The notes beneath the pieces were generated by a model, which made no database searches, was not told the origin of the DNA, and saw only the letters and a list, made by a program, of their open reading frames with translations. Shown piece after piece: positions 1 to 8,780 of a stretch of DNA of 64,000 nt (the stretch's first letter is position 1; each line of letters begins with the position of its first letter). This DNA is from Streptomyces zinciresistens K42 (GTDB lineage Bacteria > Actinomycetota > Actinomycetes > Streptomycetales > Streptomycetaceae), in NCBI RefSeq assembly GCF_000225525.1, contig NZ_AGBF01000009.1, forward strand, positions 28,704 through 92,703, written 5' to 3'. Both the position numbers and the translations under genes were made by a program.

Positions 1-2
1 AC

Positions 3-1157
3 GGGCAGTGGTACCTGCATCTGTTCACCCCGCAGCAGCCGGACCTGAACTGGGGCAGCGAGGAGGTCCGCGCCGACTTCCGGACCACCCTGCGGTTCTG
101 GTCCGACCGGGGCGTGGACGGCTTCCGCGTCGACGTGGCCCACGCGCTCGCCAAGGACCTCGCCGAGCCGCTGCGCGATCTCGGCGCGCCCGAGCTGAGC
201 GACGCGGACGCCCTGCCCGGCCTGCCGCCCGGCACCCACCCCTTCTGGGACCGCGACGAGGTCCACGAGATCTACCGCGACTGGCGCAGGATCTTCGACT
301 CCTACCGCCCGCCCCGGACGGCCGTCGCCGAGGCATGGGTCGACCCGAGCGAGCGCCGCGCCCGCTACGCGCGGCCGGACGAACTCGGCCAGGCGTTCAA
401 CTTCGAGTACCTCCAGGCGGGCTGGGACGCCGAACGGCTGCGCCGGATCATCACCGACTCCCTGGCCACGGCCCGCTCCGCCGGGGCCTCCGCCACCTGG
501 GTGCTCTCCAACCACGACGTCGTGCGCCACGCCTCCCGGCTGATGCTGCCGCCCGGCACCGACGACGGCGCCTGGCTGCTGTCCGGCGGCCGCGCGCCGG
601 CCGTCGACGCGGCCGCGGGCCTGCGCCGCGCCCGCGCCGCGACCCTGCTGATGCTGGCGCTGCCCGGTGCCTCGTACCTCTACCAGGGCGAGGAACTCGG
701 TCTGCCCGAGGTCGCCGACCTGCCCTTCGAGGTGCTCCAGGACCCGGTGTGGGAGCAGACCGGCCGGGTGCGCAAGGGCCGCGACGGCTGCCGGGTGCCG
801 CTGCCGTGGACGGCCGCGGGACCCTCGTACGGCTTCGGGCCGGGCGGCGCCTGGCTGCCGCAGCCCACCGGCTTCGGCGCCCGCTCCGTCGAGGTGCAGG
901 ACGGGGCGGCGGGCTCGACCCTGGAGCTCTACCGCACCGCGCTGCGGCTGCGCCGCAAGCTGATCGAGGGCGAGGAACTGCACTGGGCGCCGGACGCGCC
1001 GCCCGGCGTGCTGCACTTCGCCCGCTCGGACGGCTGGCGGTGCGTGGCCAACCTCTCCGCCGGGCCGGTCGCCCTGCCGCCGGGCGAGGTGCTGCTCAGC
1101 AGCGCCCCGCCGGAGGACGGCCGGCTCGGCCCGGACACCACGGCCTGGCTGGCGTAG
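3..1157 (+). CDS. GH13 alpha-glucosidase / oligo-1,6-glucosidase (5' truncated by window edge)
   Basis: Cytoplasmic-type glycoside hydrolase of family 13, which cleaves alpha-glucosidic bonds in malto- or isomalto-oligosaccharides. The frame is open from base 3 and the N-terminal part lies outside the window. Visible GH13 signatures in order: GFRVDVAH with the nucleophile Asp, VAEAWV with the acid/base Glu, and LSNHDV with the transition-state Asp. A C-terminal beta domain follows, with YLYQGEELGLPE in front of it. 384 residues are present of an expected 530-580. The exact substrate (maltose, isomaltose or trehalose-type) cannot be read from the fragment. No operon partner is visible downstream. 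Confidence 0.93.
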   Translation, partial: GQWYLHLFTPQQPDLNWGSEEVRADFRTTLRFWSDRGVDGFRVDVAHALAKDLAEPLRDLGAPELSDADALPGLPPGTHPFWDRDEVHEIYRDWRRIFDSYRPPRTAVAEAWVDPSERRARYARPDELGQAFNFEYLQAGWDAERLRRIITDSLATARSAGASATWVLSNHDVVRHASRLMLPPGTDDGAWLLSGGRAPAVDAAAGLRRARAATLLMLALPGASYLYQGEELGLPEVADLPFEVLQDPVWEQTGRVRKGRDGCRVPLPWTAAGPSYGFGPGGAWLPQPTGFGARSVEVQDGAAGSTLELYRTALRLRRKLIEGEELHWAPDAPPGVLHFARSDGWRCVANLSAGPVALPPGEVLLSSAPPEDGRLGPDTTAWLA

Positions 1158-1283
1158 GCCGCTCGCGCCCGGACGGGTGGTAGCCGCCGCCGTACGGCCG
1201 TACCGCGCGTGTCCCCGGGGGCCGGGGCGTCGAGAATCGCAGGCGAGGGTGGGGCCGCCGACGTGTGAGGAGCTCCGCCGACG

Positions 1284-2081
1284 ATGAGCAGGTCCTGGAA
1301 GACGACGATTCTCGCGGCGCTCGCGGTGGCGGGCGCGACGATCACCCCGGCCGCCGCGTACGACGCCGGCGGCCCCCGCGACCCGGCCGGCACCGGCCTG
1401 TGGGCCGCCGCCACCGTCGAGCCCGGCCGGGAGGGCATCGTCGAGGTCACCGCCGACGCGGGCCGGACCCTGGGCGCGGGCTCGACGCTCACCCTGACGG
1501 CCCCGGCGGGGGCGCGGGTGACGGGCGCCCCGGCGGCCGGGTCCGGCTACCGGGGGAGCGTGGCGCGGGGCGGGGGCAGCGCGGCCTACACCTTCGACGG
1601 GCTCGACGGGCTCGACGGGCTCGACGGGTCCGATGTCTCCGACGGGGCGCGGCCGGCCGCGTGGAGCGGGCGGACGTTCCCCTTCGTCGTCTCGCTCCCG
1701 CCGGACGCCGAGCCCGGCACCCGGCTGCCCGACTGCACCCTGGCCCTCCGGGACGCGCGGGGCACCGTACGGCAGCGCGGCACCTGCGCGGTGACCGTCG
1801 GACTGCCCGCGCCGGTCCTGGCCCGGCCCGCCTCCGGGGTGCCGCTCGCCGCCGCCCCGCAGACCTCGGGCACCGCCTACCCGGGCGCCCAGGTCACCGT
1901 GCGCGACGCGCTGGAGCAGGAGGTCTGCGCGACCACCGCCGCGCCCAGCGGCACCTGGTCCTGCGTCCCCTCCCTCGCGCTGCCCGTCGGCGCGGGCCGG
2001 CTCCAGGCGACGGCCACGCTGAACGGGGTGAGCGCCGCCAGCGAGCAGATCGACATCACCGTGGCGGCGCGCGCTCAGTAG
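1284..2081 (+). CDS. secreted protein with C-terminal Ig-like domain
   Basis: A 265-residue exported protein of unknown function. Residues 1-25 form a Sec signal peptide: short basic N-region, hydrophobic core, Ala-x-Ala before YDAGG. The mature part looks beta-rich. A GLDG/GSD run (about residues 108-120) comes from a 9-bp tandem repeat at 1603-1629. The last 80 residues resemble a bacterial Ig-like fold, with paired Cys in the VCATT and WSCVP segments. The gene is preceded by a GAGGAGC ribosome-binding site. Its 3' end overlaps the convergent lipoprotein gene by 7 bp. It may be an adhesin or wall-exposed protein, but no catalytic motif is visible. Confidence 0.75.
   Translation: MSRSWKTTILAALAVAGATITPAAAYDAGGPRDPAGTGLWAAATVEPGREGIVEVTADAGRTLGAGSTLTLTAPAGARVTGAPAAGSGYRGSVARGGGSAAYTFDGLDGLDGLDGSDVSDGARPAAWSGRTFPFVVSLPPDAEPGTRLPDCTLALRDARGTVRQRGTCAVTVGLPAPVLARPASGVPLAAAPQTSGTAYPGAQVTVRDALEQEVCATTAAPSGTWSCVPSLALPVGAGRLQATATLNGVSAASEQIDITVAARAQ
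1603..1629 (+). repeat. 9-bp tandem repeat inside the secreted-protein gene
   Basis: Three copies of a 9-bp unit (CTCGACGGG phase) encode Gly-Leu-Asp triplets. Because the unit is a multiple of three, copy-number change would only lengthen or shorten a Gly-Asp linker. Confidence 0.7.
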
Positions 2082-2527
2082 CGCACGGCGCGCGCCACGT
2101 CCGTACGGACGTCGCCGCTCAGCTTGCGCGTGCTGCGGGCGGTGCCCTTCTTCGTGGCGCCGCCCGCCACGTCCGACACGGTCACCACCGCCGCGTCGAG
2201 CAGGTTGCCGCCCGCGTCCCGGAAGTCGACCTGCACGGCGAAGGACTTGGCGGCGCCGGTCGTGTTCTCCGCCGTGACCTCCACCGTCGTCCGGCCGTCG
2301 GAGCCGGTGGCCGGGGTGCCGAGGCGGACCGAGCCCTTGGCGTCGACGCCGCCCTTGATCTCGTCCAGCCGCCGGCCCGCGTCCGCCGTCGCCGAGGCGT
2401 AGGCGGAGGCCGCCTTGCTGGTGACGGAGGAGGGCGTCTGGTAGTCGGAGCAGGCGGTCGGGCCGGCGGCCAGGGCGGCGCCCGTCACGAGGGCGGCGGC
2501 CGTCCGGCGGGTGCGGGGAGCGGGCAT
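2075..2527 (-). CDS. FxLYD-like lipoprotein
   Basis: A 150-residue protein with a signal peptide that ends in a Cys (LAAGPTAC), consistent with a lipoprotein although the lipobox is atypical at -3. The mature region has a helical segment (residues 30-65), then a beta-sandwich with alternating hydrophobic residues ending in the KKGTARSTRKLSG segment. This resembles the FxLYD (DUF3426-like) fold of small actinobacterial lipoproteins. It is convergent with and overlaps the preceding gene. Function unknown. Confidence 0.7.
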   Translation of the reverse strand: MPAPRTRRTAAALVTGAALAAGPTACSDYQTPSSVTSKAASAYASATADAGRRLDEIKGGVDAKGSVRLGTPATGSDGRTTVEVTAENTTGAAKSFAVQVDFRDAGGNLLDAAVVTVSDVAGGATKKGTARSTRKLSGDVRTDVARAVRY

Positions 2528-2706
2528 CGTGGCTCCAAGGGGGGTGGGGCGGGGGTTCCTCCAGTGAAGGGCCGGACCGCCCCGGCCGCACCCCGGACGT
2601 CACCCGAACGGCCCGTCCCCCGTGGTGGGCGCCGCGCGCCGCCCCGATCGTCGTAGCGACCGCAGAACCCGATCGCGCGGCGCGCGAGAAGTGGGGTACG
2701 GCAGCC

Positions 2707-3246
2707 ATGACCCAGCACCAGCCACACGCGCAGTCGGAGGCGACCGACGCCGCCCACAGCCCGCAGGGCGCCGCGGACCCGGGGGCGTCGCGGTCCTCCT
2801 CGCCCTGGCCCTCGACCGCCGCCCGTCCGCCCGCCGACACCGGGTGGCTCTCCGGCGGGCTCGTCTTCGCCGGTGTGCTGCTCCTGGTGAACGGCCTGCT
2901 GGCGCTCCTCCAGGGCATCTCGGCCATCGCCGCCGACGACGTCTACGCGCGGGTCGGCGACTACGTCTTCAAGGCCAACCTGACGGCGTGGGGCTGGATT
3001 CTGCTGGTCATCGGCGTCGTGGCGATGTGCGTCGGCTACGGCATCCTCAAGGGGGCCTGGTGGGCGCGGATCACCGGCATCTTCCTGGCGTCGCTGAGCA
3101 TGGTCGCCCACTTCCTGTTCCTGCCGTACGCGCCCGTCTGGTCGGTGGTCATGGTCGGGATCGACTTCTTCGTGATCCTCGCGCTCGCCGTGGCCGACGA
3201 CACCTCCGGCGCGGCACGGCGCGAGGAGACGCCGGCGGCCCGCTGA
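2707..3246 (+). CDS. DUF7144-type integral membrane protein
   Basis: A 179-residue protein with a disordered, charged and Pro-rich N-terminus (residues 1-45) and four predicted transmembrane helices: about 48-70, 97-117, 122-140 and 142-163. The pattern GGLVFAGVLLLVNGLLALLQGI followed by WGWILLVIGVV is typical of the small four-helix membrane family annotated DUF7144 in Streptomyces. Function is unknown. It stands alone between convergent or divergent neighbours. Confidence 0.8.
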   Translation: MTQHQPHAQSEATDAAHSPQGAADPGASRSSSPWPSTAARPPADTGWLSGGLVFAGVLLLVNGLLALLQGISAIAADDVYARVGDYVFKANLTAWGWILLVIGVVAMCVGYGILKGAWWARITGIFLASLSMVAHFLFLPYAPVWSVVMVGIDFFVILALAVADDTSGAARREETPAAR

Positions 3247-3276
3247 CCGGGCCGCCGGCGGCCTCCCGCCACGCGC

Positions 3277-3645
3277 TCAGGCGTGTCCGATGCCGCCCCC
3301 GCCGAAGGAGCCGCTCTTGCCGGGCAGCCAGCGTTTGCGGTGCTGGTCCTCGCTGCGCCGGCTGCTCGCGTGGTGCAGTTCGTGCGGCAGCAGGCGTTCC
3401 CCGCCCTGGGTGTGCGGCACCTCGTCGGGCTCGCGCACCTCGCGGATCTCGTGCACCGCTCCGCCGTCGGGCAGATGGGTCTGCTCGTCCGCCGTGGGCC
3501 GGGGCAGCTCGCGGTCACGGACCCGCATGCCGAACTGCACGGCCCACACCAGCGCGCCGGCCACGATCATTCCCCCCACGAACGCGGCGATCACGTTGAG
3601 CACTCCACTCGACGTGGCCGCTATCACAAGCGTCGTCGTACTCAT
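3277..3645 (-). CDS. DUF6479 family single-pass membrane protein
   Basis: A 122-residue protein with one N-terminal transmembrane helix (residues 14-38), a short basic VRDREL segment, and a hydrophilic tail rich in Arg, Glu, His and Gly. The layout matches DUF6479 proteins, which are common in Streptomyces and of unknown function. It is convergent with the preceding membrane protein. The ATG start gives the classic MSTTTL beginning. Confidence 0.75.
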   Translation of the reverse strand: MSTTTLVIAATSSGVLNVIAAFVGGMIVAGALVWAVQFGMRVRDRELPRPTADEQTHLPDGGAVHEIREVREPDEVPHTQGGERLLPHELHHASSRRSEDQHRKRWLPGKSGSFGGGGIGHA

Positions 3646-4071
3646 GCCCCAATTATCACCTAAACGGGCGATTAGGCTCCCCGGGTTCGGCGCTTACGCG
3701 GGTTCGGCACTCTGGCGGGTTCGGTGCTCTCGCGGACGGGGCCGCCGCCGCGGGCCGGACCGGGCGGCCGGGGTCCCCCTCGGCGTTCCTGCGCGCCCTC
3801 CTCCCAGGACTCCGCCCCGTCCGGATCGGTGAAGAGCGTCAGCTGAAGGGCGCCGGGCGCTGCCGGAGGCCCCGGCCGGCTTGTCCATGTCCTGGCCGTC
3901 CTGGCCGTCCTGGCCGTCCTGGCCGTACTGGCCGTCCTTGCCGTCCTTGCGCGGCACCCGCCCCACCGGCTTTGCCATCTCTTTACAACCCGTCCGCCGG
4001 CCGCGTCGTCTCTCCGCTCGACCCGTCACCCGGCCCGCACCCCGGGCCACCGACGAAAGAGAGCAACTCCT
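3646..4071. other. intergenic region with 9-bp tandem repeat
   Basis: About 425 bp without a convincing gene. It holds six copies of a 9-bp unit (CTGGCCGTC and variants) at 3892-3945, just upstream of the wall-type protein gene at 4072. Frames across the repeat give only low-complexity peptides. The ATG at 4072 has a GAAAGAG-type ribosome-binding site. Confidence 0.6.
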
Positions 4072-4476
4072 ATGCGCCGTACCGTGCTCAGTGCCCTGGC
4101 ACTCACCTGCACCGCCCTTCTCGCGGGCGCCGCGCCCGCCCTCGCAGACAGCCGCCCCTCCGCGGTCCCCAGCGACGTGCGCAGCGCCAAGCCGTCCGCC
4201 GTGCCCGCCGACAGCCGCCCCTCCCCGGTCCCCAGCGACGCGCGCAGCGCCGAGCCGTCCACCGTGCCCGCCGAGAGCGCCCCGTCGGCAGCGCCGACCC
4301 GGGCGCCGGAGCGCGGACAGGTCTCCGTGCGCCCCGCCGGCGCGCCCGACACCGGTGTGGCGGACACCGGTTCGGACTCCGCGTCCGGCGGCCTCGTCGG
4401 CGGCGGAGCGGCCGCGGTGCTGCTCGCCGGCGGTGCGGTCACCCTCGTCCGGCGCCGGCGGGCCCACGGCGCATGA
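4072..4476 (+). CDS. small secreted wall-type protein with sortase-like C-terminus
   Basis: A 134-residue protein with a signal peptide (1-25, cleavage after ALA) and two near-identical Pro/Ser-rich repeats (SRPS-VPSD-RSA pattern, residues 27-65). Its C-terminus has the sorting-signal layout: an APDTG pentapeptide, a transmembrane helix (about 107-125) and an RRRR tail. The pentapeptide is a degenerate LPxTG. The stop overlaps the start of the class F sortase (ATGA at 4473-4476), so the two are translationally coupled and this protein may be the sortase's substrate or membrane partner. Confidence 0.75.
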   Translation: MRRTVLSALALTCTALLAGAAPALADSRPSAVPSDVRSAKPSAVPADSRPSPVPSDARSAEPSTVPAESAPSAAPTRAPERGQVSVRPAGAPDTGVADTGSDSASGGLVGGGAAAVLLAGGAVTLVRRRRAHGA

Positions 4477-5108
4477 CACCGCTGTCCAGGCGCGCGTTCG
4501 GCACGGCGGCGCTCGGCTCGCTGCTCGTGGGATGCTCCGGCGGCGCGGCCGAGCCCGCCGCGGACACCCGCGCCCGCCGGACCCGGGGGACCGGGGGGAG
4601 CGGCGACGGCCCCTCCTCCGGCACCTCCGCCAACTCGGTGCGCGCGCTCGGGCGTTCGGCCCCCGTCCGGCTGCTGATACCGGCGATCGCCGTCGACACC
4701 CCGCTGATCCGGCTGGGGCTGGCGAAGGACGGCACCGTCGAGGTGCCGCCGATCACGGCCGACGACCGGGCGGGTTGGTACCTGCACTCGCCGACGCCGG
4801 GCGAGGTCGGCCCCTCCGTCGTCCTCGGCCACGTCACCGTGGGCAACTACGGCGACGGCGTCTTCCGCCGCCTCGCGGAGCTGCGCCGGGGCGACCGGAT
4901 CGTGGCGCGCCGCAAGGACGGCAGCACCGCGGAGTTCGCCGTGGACCGCGTCCGCACCGTCGCCAAGGCCGAGTTCCCCGCGGAGCAGGTCTACGGCGAC
5001 GTCGACCGTCCCGAGCTGCGGCTGATCACCTGCGGGGGGCCGCGCGACGGACAGGAGTACCGCGACAACGTGATCGTCTTCGCCGCGCTGCGGTCCACCT
5101 CGCCCTGA
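4473..5108 (+). CDS. class F sortase
   Basis: A 211-residue cysteine transpeptidase acting at the outer face of the membrane. The N-terminus has a twin-arginine-like SRRAFG segment and a hydrophobic stretch ending LLVGC, so it may be lipid-anchored. The sortase core runs from about residue 66, with VRLLIPAIAVDTPLI, the catalytic His in VVLGHVT, the catalytic Cys in LITCGG, and the Arg in YRDN. It starts within the stop of the upstream wall-type protein gene. Class F sortases are widespread in Actinobacteria and their substrates are mostly unknown. Confidence 0.9.
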   Translation: MTPLSRRAFGTAALGSLLVGCSGGAAEPAADTRARRTRGTGGSGDGPSSGTSANSVRALGRSAPVRLLIPAIAVDTPLIRLGLAKDGTVEVPPITADDRAGWYLHSPTPGEVGPSVVLGHVTVGNYGDGVFRRLAELRRGDRIVARRKDGSTAEFAVDRVRTVAKAEFPAEQVYGDVDRPELRLITCGGPRDGQEYRDNVIVFAALRSTSP

Positions 5109-5137
5109 ACCGCACCGCACCGCCGCACGGCCCCGGT

Positions 5138-5171
5138 GCCGGGACCGCGGAACGTACGCCGCGGTCCCGGC
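5138..5171 (+). terminator. hairpin terminator after the sortase gene
   Basis: Perfect 13-bp inverted repeat (5138-5150 and 5159-5171) with an 8-nt loop and no T-tract, the usual form of Streptomyces terminators. It separates the sortase operon from the sigma factor. Confidence 0.75.
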
Positions 5172-5214
5172 ATCCTCCCGGGTACCGTGCGGTTCCCCAC
5201 GACCATGGAGAGAG

Positions 5215-5706
5215 TTGAAACGGTCCCGAGACGAGGCGGCGTCCGAGCTGTTCGCCGCCCTCTACCCGCGCCTGGCCGGCTGGTGCCGCCGCCTCGTCGA
5301 CGACGACGGGACGGCGCACGAGATCGCGTCCGAGGCGTTCACCCGGCTGTGGGCCCGCTGGAGCCGGGTGGAGGAACCGCGCGGCTTCCTCTACGTCACC
5401 GCCGCCAACCTGGTGCGCGACCACTGGCGCAGGACGGAGCGCGAACGCCGGGCGATGCGCCGCGTCACGCACGAGGCGGCCGTCGGGGCGCATCCCGAAC
5501 AGGCGGACCCGTCCGTCCGGATGCTGGTGCAGTCGCTGCCCGAGCGGCTGCGCGTCCCGATCCTCCTCCACTACTACGCCGACATGCCGATCCGGGAGGT
5601 GTCCGCGCTGACCGGACGCAAGGAAGGAACCGTCAAGGCGGACCTGCACGCGGCCCGCGAACTGCTCCGCGTCCACCTGAGGAGAAGCCTTGACCACACA
5701 CCGTGA
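5215..5706 (+). CDS. ECF RNA polymerase sigma factor
   Basis: A 163-residue sigma-70 family protein of the extracytoplasmic-function type. Region 2 covers about residues 8-75, with the -10-binding helix around EEPRGFLYVTAANLVRDHWRR. Region 4 covers about 97-155 and includes the helix-turn-helix MPIREVSALTGRKEGTVKADL. The TTG start follows GGAGAGAG closely. The 3' end overlaps the next gene by 17 bp, so a co-translated membrane protein is the probable partner or anti-sigma factor. Confidence 0.9.
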   Translation: MKRSRDEAASELFAALYPRLAGWCRRLVDDDGTAHEIASEAFTRLWARWSRVEEPRGFLYVTAANLVRDHWRRTERERRAMRRVTHEAAVGAHPEQADPSVRMLVQSLPERLRVPILLHYYADMPIREVSALTGRKEGTVKADLHAARELLRVHLRRSLDHTP

Positions 5707-6211
5707 CGACGACCTGAACGGCCCGGAGTTCGGCCCCGACGACCCGCTGGCCGTCGTCCTGCGCCCCGCCCCGGAGCACCTCGCCGCGCCGCCCGGCCGC
5801 TACGAGGCGGTCCGCCGCAGAGCCGCCAGGCGCCGCCTGGCCCGTACGGCGGCGGGGGCCGGCGTCACCTGTGCCGTGGCGCTGCTGGTCGCCCTGCCCC
5901 TGGTCACGCGCTCCCCGGACGGCGCCACGACCCCGGCGCCCCCGCTGGCCCCGCCGCCCGCGAGCGGACCCGTCACCTCGCCCGACCCGGCACCGCCGGA
6001 GCGGCGCTCGGCCCCGCCCCGCCCGACCGAGGCGTCCGAGCCGCCCGTCCCCACCCCGTCCCGGCCCACCGTCAACCCCCGCCAGGACACCGTGCGCCCG
6101 GCCCGCCCGTCCACCTCGGCCGACCCGTCCACCCCGCCGGAGCGGTCCGCCCCGACGGCCCGGCCGACCGACGGCGAGCGGGTCCGCGGCCCGGTCGCGC
6201 CCCGGTCGTAG
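5690..6211 (+). CDS. membrane protein coupled to the ECF sigma factor (possible anti-sigma partner)
   Basis: A 173-residue protein: cytoplasmic N-terminus (1-52) with a basic RRRAARRRLAR stretch, one transmembrane helix (about 55-75), and a 95-residue Pro/Ser/Thr-rich extracellular tail. It overlaps the sigma gene. The topology suits an anti-sigma factor, but no zinc-binding ZAS motif (HxxxCxxC) is present, so the role is inferred from position only. Confidence 0.65.
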   Translation: MTTHRDDDLNGPEFGPDDPLAVVLRPAPEHLAAPPGRYEAVRRRAARRRLARTAAGAGVTCAVALLVALPLVTRSPDGATTPAPPLAPPPASGPVTSPDPAPPERRSAPPRPTEASEPPVPTPSRPTVNPRQDTVRPARPSTSADPSTPPERSAPTARPTDGERVRGPVAPRS

Positions 6212-6403
6212 CGCGCGCCCGGCGGCACCGGGGGCGGCCGGGGCCGGTGGGGGGAGGCTCCCGTCGTTCCCGCGGCTGACCTCCGCCCCGGCCGTACTGC
6301 GTTCTCAGTACGCCGGATTGTCGGCAGCCGCACGACGACAGCGCACCCGCGCCCCCGGCAGTCTGGGCACACGTTCGCGTCCCAGATGTGGAGACCCCCT
6401 GCC

Positions 6404-8647
6404 GTGGCTGAATTCCTGTACCGAGTGGGCCGTGCGGCCTTCCGGCGACGCTGGTCCGTCGTCCTGGCCTGGGCGGCCGTGCTGGCCGCCGTCGGCCTGG
6501 GCGCGCTGTCGGCGCCGGGCCCCGCCGACGAGGAGTTCTCCATGCCCGGCGTCGAGGCGCAGAAGGCGTTCGACCTGCTGGACGAGCGCTTCCCCGGGGC
6601 AAGCGCCGACGGCGCGACCGCGCGGGTCGTCTTCGTCGCGCCGGACGGCGGCAAGGTGACCGCGGCCGGCAGCAGGAAGGCCGTCGACACCGCCGTCGCC
6701 GCGCTGGGCGACGGCTCGCAGGTCGCCTCCGTCGTCGACCCGTTCCGGGCCGGCGCGGTCAGCCGGGACGGCACCACCGCGTACGCGACCGTCACCTACG
6801 AGGTGAAGCCCGACGCGCTCGGCGACGGCGCCCGGACCCAGCTCGCCAAGGCGCTCGACGACGCCCGGGAGGCCGGGCTGCGCGTCGACGCGGGCGGCAC
6901 CGCCCTCGCCGCGGAGGGCGGGCCGGGCGGCGCGGCCGAGGCGATCGGCGTGGCGATCGCCGCCGTCGTCCTCCTCGTCACCTTCGGCTCGCTCGCCGCC
7001 GCCGGGCTGCCGCTGCTGACCGCCGCCGTCGGTGTCGGTGTCAGCATGGCCACGATCCTCACCCTGGCCTCGGCCCTCGGGCTCTCCACCACCACCGGCA
7101 CCCTCGCGATGATGCTGGGCCTCGCGGTCGGCATCGACTACGCCCTGTTCGTCGTCTCCCGCTACCGCGAGGAGCGCGCGGCGGGCCGCACCCCGCAGGA
7201 GGCGACCGGGCTCGCCGTCGGCACCGCCGGCTCCGCGGTCGTCTTCGCCGGGCTCACCGTGGTGATCGCGCTCGCCGGGCTCTCGGTCGTCGGCATCCCG
7301 ATGCTCACCAAGATGGGGCTGGCCGCGGCGGGCGCGGTCGTCGTCGCCGTGCTCGTCGCGCTCACCCTGGTGCCCGCCTTCCTCGGCCTGTGGCCGAACG
7401 CCGTCCTGTCGGGGAAGTCCCGCGGGAGCGGCCCCGCGGACGGGGGCGCGCGCGACAACGCCGGTGCCCGCTGGGCCCGTTTCGTGCTGCGCCGCCCCGT
7501 GCCGGTGCTGCTGCTCGGCGTCCTCGGCCTCGGCGCGCTCGCCGTGCCGGTGGCCGACCTCCAGCTCGGGATGCCCGGCGACGAGGCCAAGTCCACCGCC
7601 ACCACCGAGCGGCGGGCCTACGACGCGCTCGCCGACGCCTTCGGGCCGGGCTCCAACGGGCCGCTGACCGTCGTCGTGGACGCCCGCGGCGACAGCGACC
7701 CCCGGGGCGCCGTCGCCGCGACGGCGAAGCGGATCGGCGCCACCGAGGGGGTCGTGACCGTGACCCCGGCCCGTTTCAACGAGGCGGGGGACACCGCGGT
7801 GTTCTCCGTCGTGCCCGCCACCGCGCCCACCGACGAGCGCACCAAGGACCTGGTCACCGTCATCCGGGACGAGCGGCCGCGGCTGGAGGCGGCGACCGGG
7901 GCGACCTTCGAGGTCACCGGCACCACCGCGCTGAACATCGACATCGCCGGGAAGGTGCAGGCCGCGCTGGTCCCGTACCTGGTCGTGGTGGTCGGGCTCG
8001 CCGTCGTGCTGCTGCTCGTGGTCTTCCGCTCCCTGCTCGTGCCGCTCAAGGCGGCCCTCGGCTTCCTGCTCTCGGTGCTGGCCTCGCTCGGCGCGGTCGT
8101 CGTGGTCTTCCAGCAGGGGTACGGCGCCGAGCTGCTCGGGGTGGAGCAGACCGGGCCGATCATGAGCCTGATGCCGATCTTCCTGGTGGGCATCGTCTTC
8201 GGCCTCGCCATGGACTACGAGGTGTTCCTCGTCTCGCGGATGCGGGAGGCGTACGTCCACGGCGAGCCCTCCGAGCGGGCCGTCGTCAGCGGGTTCCGGC
8301 ACAGCGCCCGGGTCGTCGGAGCCGCCGCGCTGATCATGATCGCGGTGTTCGCCGGGTTCGTCGGCGAGAGCGACTCCATGATCAAGATGATCGGGTTCGG
8401 GCTGGCCGCCGCGGTCCTCCTCGACGCGTTCGTCGTACGGATGGCGCTCGTGCCCGCGGTCCTCGCCCTGCTCGGGGAGCGGGCCTGGTGGCTGCCGCGC
8501 CGGCTGGACCGGATGCTGCCCCGCGTCGACGTCGAGGGCGAGGCCCTCACCCGGCGTGCGCAGGCGGCCGAGGACGACGGGGCGGCCGGGTCCGGCACGG
8601 CTGCCGAACCCGCCGAACCCGCCGCGCCCGCCGTCGCCGGCCGCTGA
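6404..8647 (+). CDS. MMPL family RND-type transporter
   Basis: A 747-residue membrane transporter of the MmpL family, which exports lipids or other hydrophobic compounds using proton motive force. It shows the duplicated RND plan: TM1, a periplasmic loop of about 130 residues, TM2-6, then TM7, a second loop, and TM8-12. Conserved GxxxD-type segments in TM4 and TM10 are GLAVGIDYALFVVSRYREE and FGLAMDYEVFLVSRMREAY. GTG at 6404 is preferred because it has an upstream GGAGA and gives the family-typical VAEFLYRVGR start. An ATG at 6386 is in frame. No TetR regulator is adjacent. Confidence 0.92.
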   Translation: MAEFLYRVGRAAFRRRWSVVLAWAAVLAAVGLGALSAPGPADEEFSMPGVEAQKAFDLLDERFPGASADGATARVVFVAPDGGKVTAAGSRKAVDTAVAALGDGSQVASVVDPFRAGAVSRDGTTAYATVTYEVKPDALGDGARTQLAKALDDAREAGLRVDAGGTALAAEGGPGGAAEAIGVAIAAVVLLVTFGSLAAAGLPLLTAAVGVGVSMATILTLASALGLSTTTGTLAMMLGLAVGIDYALFVVSRYREERAAGRTPQEATGLAVGTAGSAVVFAGLTVVIALAGLSVVGIPMLTKMGLAAAGAVVVAVLVALTLVPAFLGLWPNAVLSGKSRGSGPADGGARDNAGARWARFVLRRPVPVLLLGVLGLGALAVPVADLQLGMPGDEAKSTATTERRAYDALADAFGPGSNGPLTVVVDARGDSDPRGAVAATAKRIGATEGVVTVTPARFNEAGDTAVFSVVPATAPTDERTKDLVTVIRDERPRLEAATGATFEVTGTTALNIDIAGKVQAALVPYLVVVVGLAVVLLLVVFRSLLVPLKAALGFLLSVLASLGAVVVVFQQGYGAELLGVEQTGPIMSLMPIFLVGIVFGLAMDYEVFLVSRMREAYVHGEPSERAVVSGFRHSARVVGAAALIMIAVFAGFVGESDSMIKMIGFGLAAAVLLDAFVVRMALVPAVLALLGERAWWLPRRLDRMLPRVDVEGEALTRRAQAAEDDGAAGSGTAAEPAEPAAPAVAGR

Positions 8648-8697
8648 CGCGGGCCCGCGACCGGGGCCTGACGCGGGCCCGCGACCGGGGCCGTCCG
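8648..8697. repeat. two-copy 24-bp tandem repeat
   Basis: Immediately after the MMPL stop codon, a unit beginning ACGCGGGCCCGCGACC occurs twice in tandem. It may be a duplicated terminator-like segment; no function is evident. Confidence 0.55.
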
Positions 8698-8780
8698 TGA
8701 CGAAGAGCACGGGCGGCCCCGTCCGCCGTCCGCGGCCCGGACGGCCACGATGGAGCCCGGCCCACCGAGCGGAGAGCACC

